This document shows positions 61,786 to 64,000 of a DNA stretch of 64,000 bases, piece by piece (position 1 is the stretch's first letter; each line of letters starts with the position of its first letter). The position numbers and the translations under genes are program-made. A model generated the notes under the pieces. That model did no database searches, had not been told where the DNA came from, and worked only from the letters and a program-made list of their open reading frames with translations. This DNA is from Arcticibacter tournemirensis (lineage in GTDB: Bacteria > Bacteroidota > Bacteroidia > Sphingobacteriales > Sphingobacteriaceae): NCBI RefSeq assembly GCF_006716645.1, contig NZ_VFPL01000001.1:1240001-1304000 (forward strand). Reading direction: 5' to 3'.

Positions 61786-62658
61786 ATGAGTAAAATTGTT
61801 GTTTTTGGAGCGTCAGGGCAGCTAGGCTCCTGTCTTAAAAAAGTAGCTGCCGAACGTTATTTTTCTGACATTGCTTTTCCGGAAGAAAGTGCCTCAAATA
61901 TTTTAGATCTACCATCTCTTGAAAAACTATATGATACTGAAAAACCTCAGTTTGTAATAAACTGTGCTGCATATACTGCTGTAGATAAGGCTGAAGAAGA
62001 TATAGAAACTGCTAGAAAGATCAATAAAGAGGGTGCAGCAAATCTAGCAAAGCTATGCCAATTGTATAATTCTGCATTGATCCATGTATCGACGGATTTT
62101 GTTTTTAAAGGTGATAGGCCCAAGTTATTAAGTGAAGATGATGAAACTGATCCGATTAGCGTTTATGGACAAACAAAGCTCGAAGGTGAATTAGCTATTG
62201 CAGAGGTAACAGATAAATACTTTATAATCCGTACTAGTTGGTTATACTCTGAGTATGGCAATAACTTTGTTAAAACCATGCAACGATTAGGGCGGGAACG
62301 TGATGAGCTAAAAGTGATAGTGGATCAGGTTGGTACGCCCACCTATGCGATTGATCTGGCTGACGCAATTTTGAATATCGCTTTCTCCGGCAATGATGCA
62401 TATGGGACTTACCACTATAGCAATGAAGGTGCGATTTCATGGTATGATTTTGCAAAGTCAATTTTTGAGGTCAGTGAAATAGATACAAAAGTGATTCCTA
62501 TACCAACTTCAGAGTATATCACAAAAGCCCGGAGACCAGCATATTCCGTATTGGATAAAACCAAAATTAAAGAGACTTTTAAAATAGAGGTTCCATATTG
62601 GAAAGATAGTTTGATATCATGTATTCATAAACTAAATGCTTTAACTAATAATTCATAG
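61786..62658 (+). CDS. rmlD: dTDP-4-dehydrorhamnose reductase
   Basis: 290 residues from the ATG at 61786 ([20 protein letters not shown]); an upstream in-frame start overlapping rmlC reads poorly. [20 protein letters not shown] and [20 protein letters not shown] are diagnostic, with YGQTKLEGE holding the catalytic Tyr and Lys. Last step, giving dTDP-L-rhamnose. Confidence 0.95.
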   Translation: MSKIVVFGASGQLGSCLKKVAAERYFSDIAFPEESASNILDLPSLEKLYDTEKPQFVINCAAYTAVDKAEEDIETARKINKEGAANLAKLCQLYNSALIHVSTDFVFKGDRPKLLSEDDETDPISVYGQTKLEGELAIAEVTDKYFIIRTSWLYSEYGNNFVKTMQRLGRERDELKVIVDQVGTPTYAIDLADAILNIAFSGNDAYGTYHYSNEGAISWYDFAKSIFEVSEIDTKVIPIPTSEYITKARRPAYSVLDKTKIKETFKIEVPYWKDSLISCIHKLNALTNNS

Positions 62659-62663
62659 CAACT

Positions 62664-63521
62664 ATGAAAGGTATAATACTTGCGGGCGGATCGGGAACTC
62701 GATTGCACCCGCTTACATTAGCAACCAGTAAACAGATGATGCCGGTTTATGATAAACCAATGATCTATTATCCTTTGTCTATTTTGATGCTGGCTGGAAT
62801 AAAGGAAATATTAATTATATCGACGCCTCACGATCTGCCGAATTTTGAGAAGTTGCTTGGGGACGGATCAAGGTTAGGATGTAAGTTTTCTTACGCCGTT
62901 CAAGAACAGCCTAACGGACTTGCACAGGCTTTTGTAATCGGTGAAGAGTTCATTGGCAGTGATAGTGTCGCTCTAATACTAGGGGATAATATTTTTTATG
63001 GCGATGGCTTATCTCATCTGCTACAAGAGTTAAAAGAACCAGAGGGCGGAGTTGTATTTGCCTACCAGGTTTCGGACCCCGAGCGCTATGGGGTTGTTGA
63101 ATTTGACCAGGATAACAAAGTGATTTCAATTGAAGAAAAGCCATCACAACCCAGATCTCATTATGCTGTTCCCGGTCTTTATTTCTACGACAACTCTGTT
63201 GTAGAAATTGCAAAAAATATTAAAGCTTCTCCGCGTGGCGAGTATGAGATAACAGATATCAATAAAGTGTATCTGGAAAAAGGCAGACTAAAGGTGGGAG
63301 TATTAAGTCGCGGTACTGCCTGGTTGGATACCGGTACTTTTAATTCTTTAATGCAGGCCGGTCAATTTGTTCAGGTCATTGAAGAGAGGCAAGGATTGAA
63401 GATCGGATGTATTGAAGAGGTCGCTTATCGAATGGGATTTATCGGACAAGCGCAACTGAGAGAAATCGCAGCACCGTTAGTAAAAAGCGGTTACGGACAA
63501 TATCTAATGGGACTAGCTTAA
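62664..63521 (+). CDS. rmlA: Glucose-1-phosphate thymidylyltransferase
   Basis: 285 residues. [40 protein letters not shown] and [15 protein letters not shown] are the signatures. First committed step to dTDP-rhamnose. Last gene of the EPS operon, followed by a terminator 8 bp after its stop. Confidence 0.96.
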   Translation: MKGIILAGGSGTRLHPLTLATSKQMMPVYDKPMIYYPLSILMLAGIKEILIISTPHDLPNFEKLLGDGSRLGCKFSYAVQEQPNGLAQAFVIGEEFIGSDSVALILGDNIFYGDGLSHLLQELKEPEGGVVFAYQVSDPERYGVVEFDQDNKVISIEEKPSQPRSHYAVPGLYFYDNSVVEIAKNIKASPRGEYEITDINKVYLEKGRLKVGVLSRGTAWLDTGTFNSLMQAGQFVQVIEERQGLKIGCIEEVAYRMGFIGQAQLREIAAPLVKSGYGQYLMGLA

Positions 63522-63529
63522 ACTAATGA

Positions 63530-63566
63530 AATAAGAGGAGTGCCGGTTAGGGTTCCTCTTATTTTT
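63530..63566. terminator. Bidirectional intrinsic terminator closing the EPS operon
   Basis: AATAAGAGGA (63530-63539) and TCCTCTTATT (63554-63563) are perfect complements over a 14-nt loop with a short T-run. It lies between the convergent rmlA and the outer-membrane protein gene. Confidence 0.8.
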
Positions 63567-63595
63567 AAGTGTTTACTAAGCCGATTTGATTGCTT

Positions 63596-64000
63596 CTAAA
63601 AGTCCTTATACAGGTTCCTGAATGAGCTGCGTAGTCCGAAAGTCATCCATGCGGTATTGTTATTTACTAAACTGTTTTTCTCTTTTCTGAAAACTCCTCC
63701 AATCTCGAAGCGAAGATTGTATTTGGGATTAAGCAAGTATGACACTTTGCCGTCCAGGTAAAACAGATCGGTACTTAATCCCTGTCCTGTAGATGTTCCT
63801 GCACTTCCAATATCGGTTGTATTAAATATGTCTTTTCCATAGTTCACACCATCTCTATCAAGTCCATAGCGGGAGAACAGGACTTCTCCTGTAAAGCCGA
63901 AGCGTTTGTAGGTATAACCTAATATACCAAGCATTTCTCGGAAATTCGCTCCGTATAAATGACCCAAAGGCTGGTTATAGTGTGCATAGTTTATTACGCG
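63596..64000 (-). CDS. Wzi/RemB-like outer-membrane beta-barrel protein, C-terminal part
   Basis: About 134 C-terminal residues visible; the frame runs open past the right edge. Reads RVINYAHYNQPLGHLYGANF, then alternating amphipathic strands (LGYTYKRFGFTGEVLFSRYG, LNPKYNLRFEIGGVFRKEK) and an aromatic end FGLRSSFRNLYKDF, as in outer-membrane barrels. AHYNQPLGH is reminiscent of capsule assembly Wzi and gliding-motility RemB proteins. Its place beside the EPS operon supports a role in polymer attachment at the surface. Confidence 0.6.
   Translation of the reverse strand, partial: RVINYAHYNQPLGHLYGANFREMLGILGYTYKRFGFTGEVLFSRYGLDRDGVNYGKDIFNTTDIGSAGTSTGQGLSTDLFYLDGKVSYLLNPKYNLRFEIGGVFRKEKNSLVNNNTAWMTFGLRSSFRNLYKDF

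Overview
The window looks like a chromosomal stretch of a Bacteroidota bacterium, most likely a Sphingobacteriales/Pedobacter-type genome. The evidence is three SusD-like and two SusC-like proteins, lipoproteins with a Bacteroidota lipobox, TAnnTTTG-type -7 boxes, an RteC-family protein, DUF6266 and DUF6520-like proteins, and a TlpA-SusC-SusD cassette. I see no rRNA, tRNA or CRISPR array.

Layout. (1) 1-7.5 kb, minus strand: a nutrient-uptake locus of a calcineurin-like phosphoesterase, an IPT/TIG-NHL surface lipoprotein, SusC and a SusD cut by the window edge. (2) 7.6-13.6 kb: an AAA ATPase whose start lies in a long inverted repeat, a DUF4595-like lipoprotein, an orphan SusD-like protein and small lipoproteins. 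(3) 13.6-29.8 kb: an accessory island with VapBC, an orphan DarG-like macrodomain antitoxin, a truncated HTH/PIN toxin-antitoxin pair, a nucleotidyltransferase-fold pair and a broken Rhs toxin tail with an immunity candidate. It also holds several Rpn-type PD-(D/E)XK nuclease/transposase genes and five copies, intact or decayed, of a gene for a 235-residue HTH-like protein. A 3.1 kb block (17368-20515) is duplicated at 25893-29046. (4) 30.2-36.3 kb: a GC-rich TlpA/DUF3738-SusC-SusD cassette. (5) 36.3-44.5 kb: a DUF6520-like protein, RteC, a MocR-like regulator that has lost its PLP lysine, a small HTH protein, two DUF6266 proteins and what reads as a phage-like lysis set (three-TM holin-like protein, CHAP endolysin-like protein, spanin-like lipoprotein). 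A YefM/YoeB-type pair sits inside that set, and degenerate seven-base tandem repeats run through it. (6) 44.8-63.5 kb: an AT-rich Wzx/Wzy-type exopolysaccharide operon (wza, wzc tyrosine kinase, wzx, pyruvyltransferase, glycosyltransferases, acyltransferase, wzy, secreted GH5, rmlBCDA) ending in a strong terminator. A Wzi/RemB-like outer-membrane protein converges on it at the right edge.

How the parts work together. The SusCD sets import oligomers and the EPS operon makes and exports a dTDP-rhamnose-containing polymer. The island in the middle is a pile-up of toxin, antitoxin, immunity and transposase-like genes, many broken. The two least explained units are the DUF6266-plus-lysis cassette with its odd regulator and repeats, and the multi-copy pair of HTH-like proteins that always sits tail to tail with Rpn-type genes where its neighbour is preserved.
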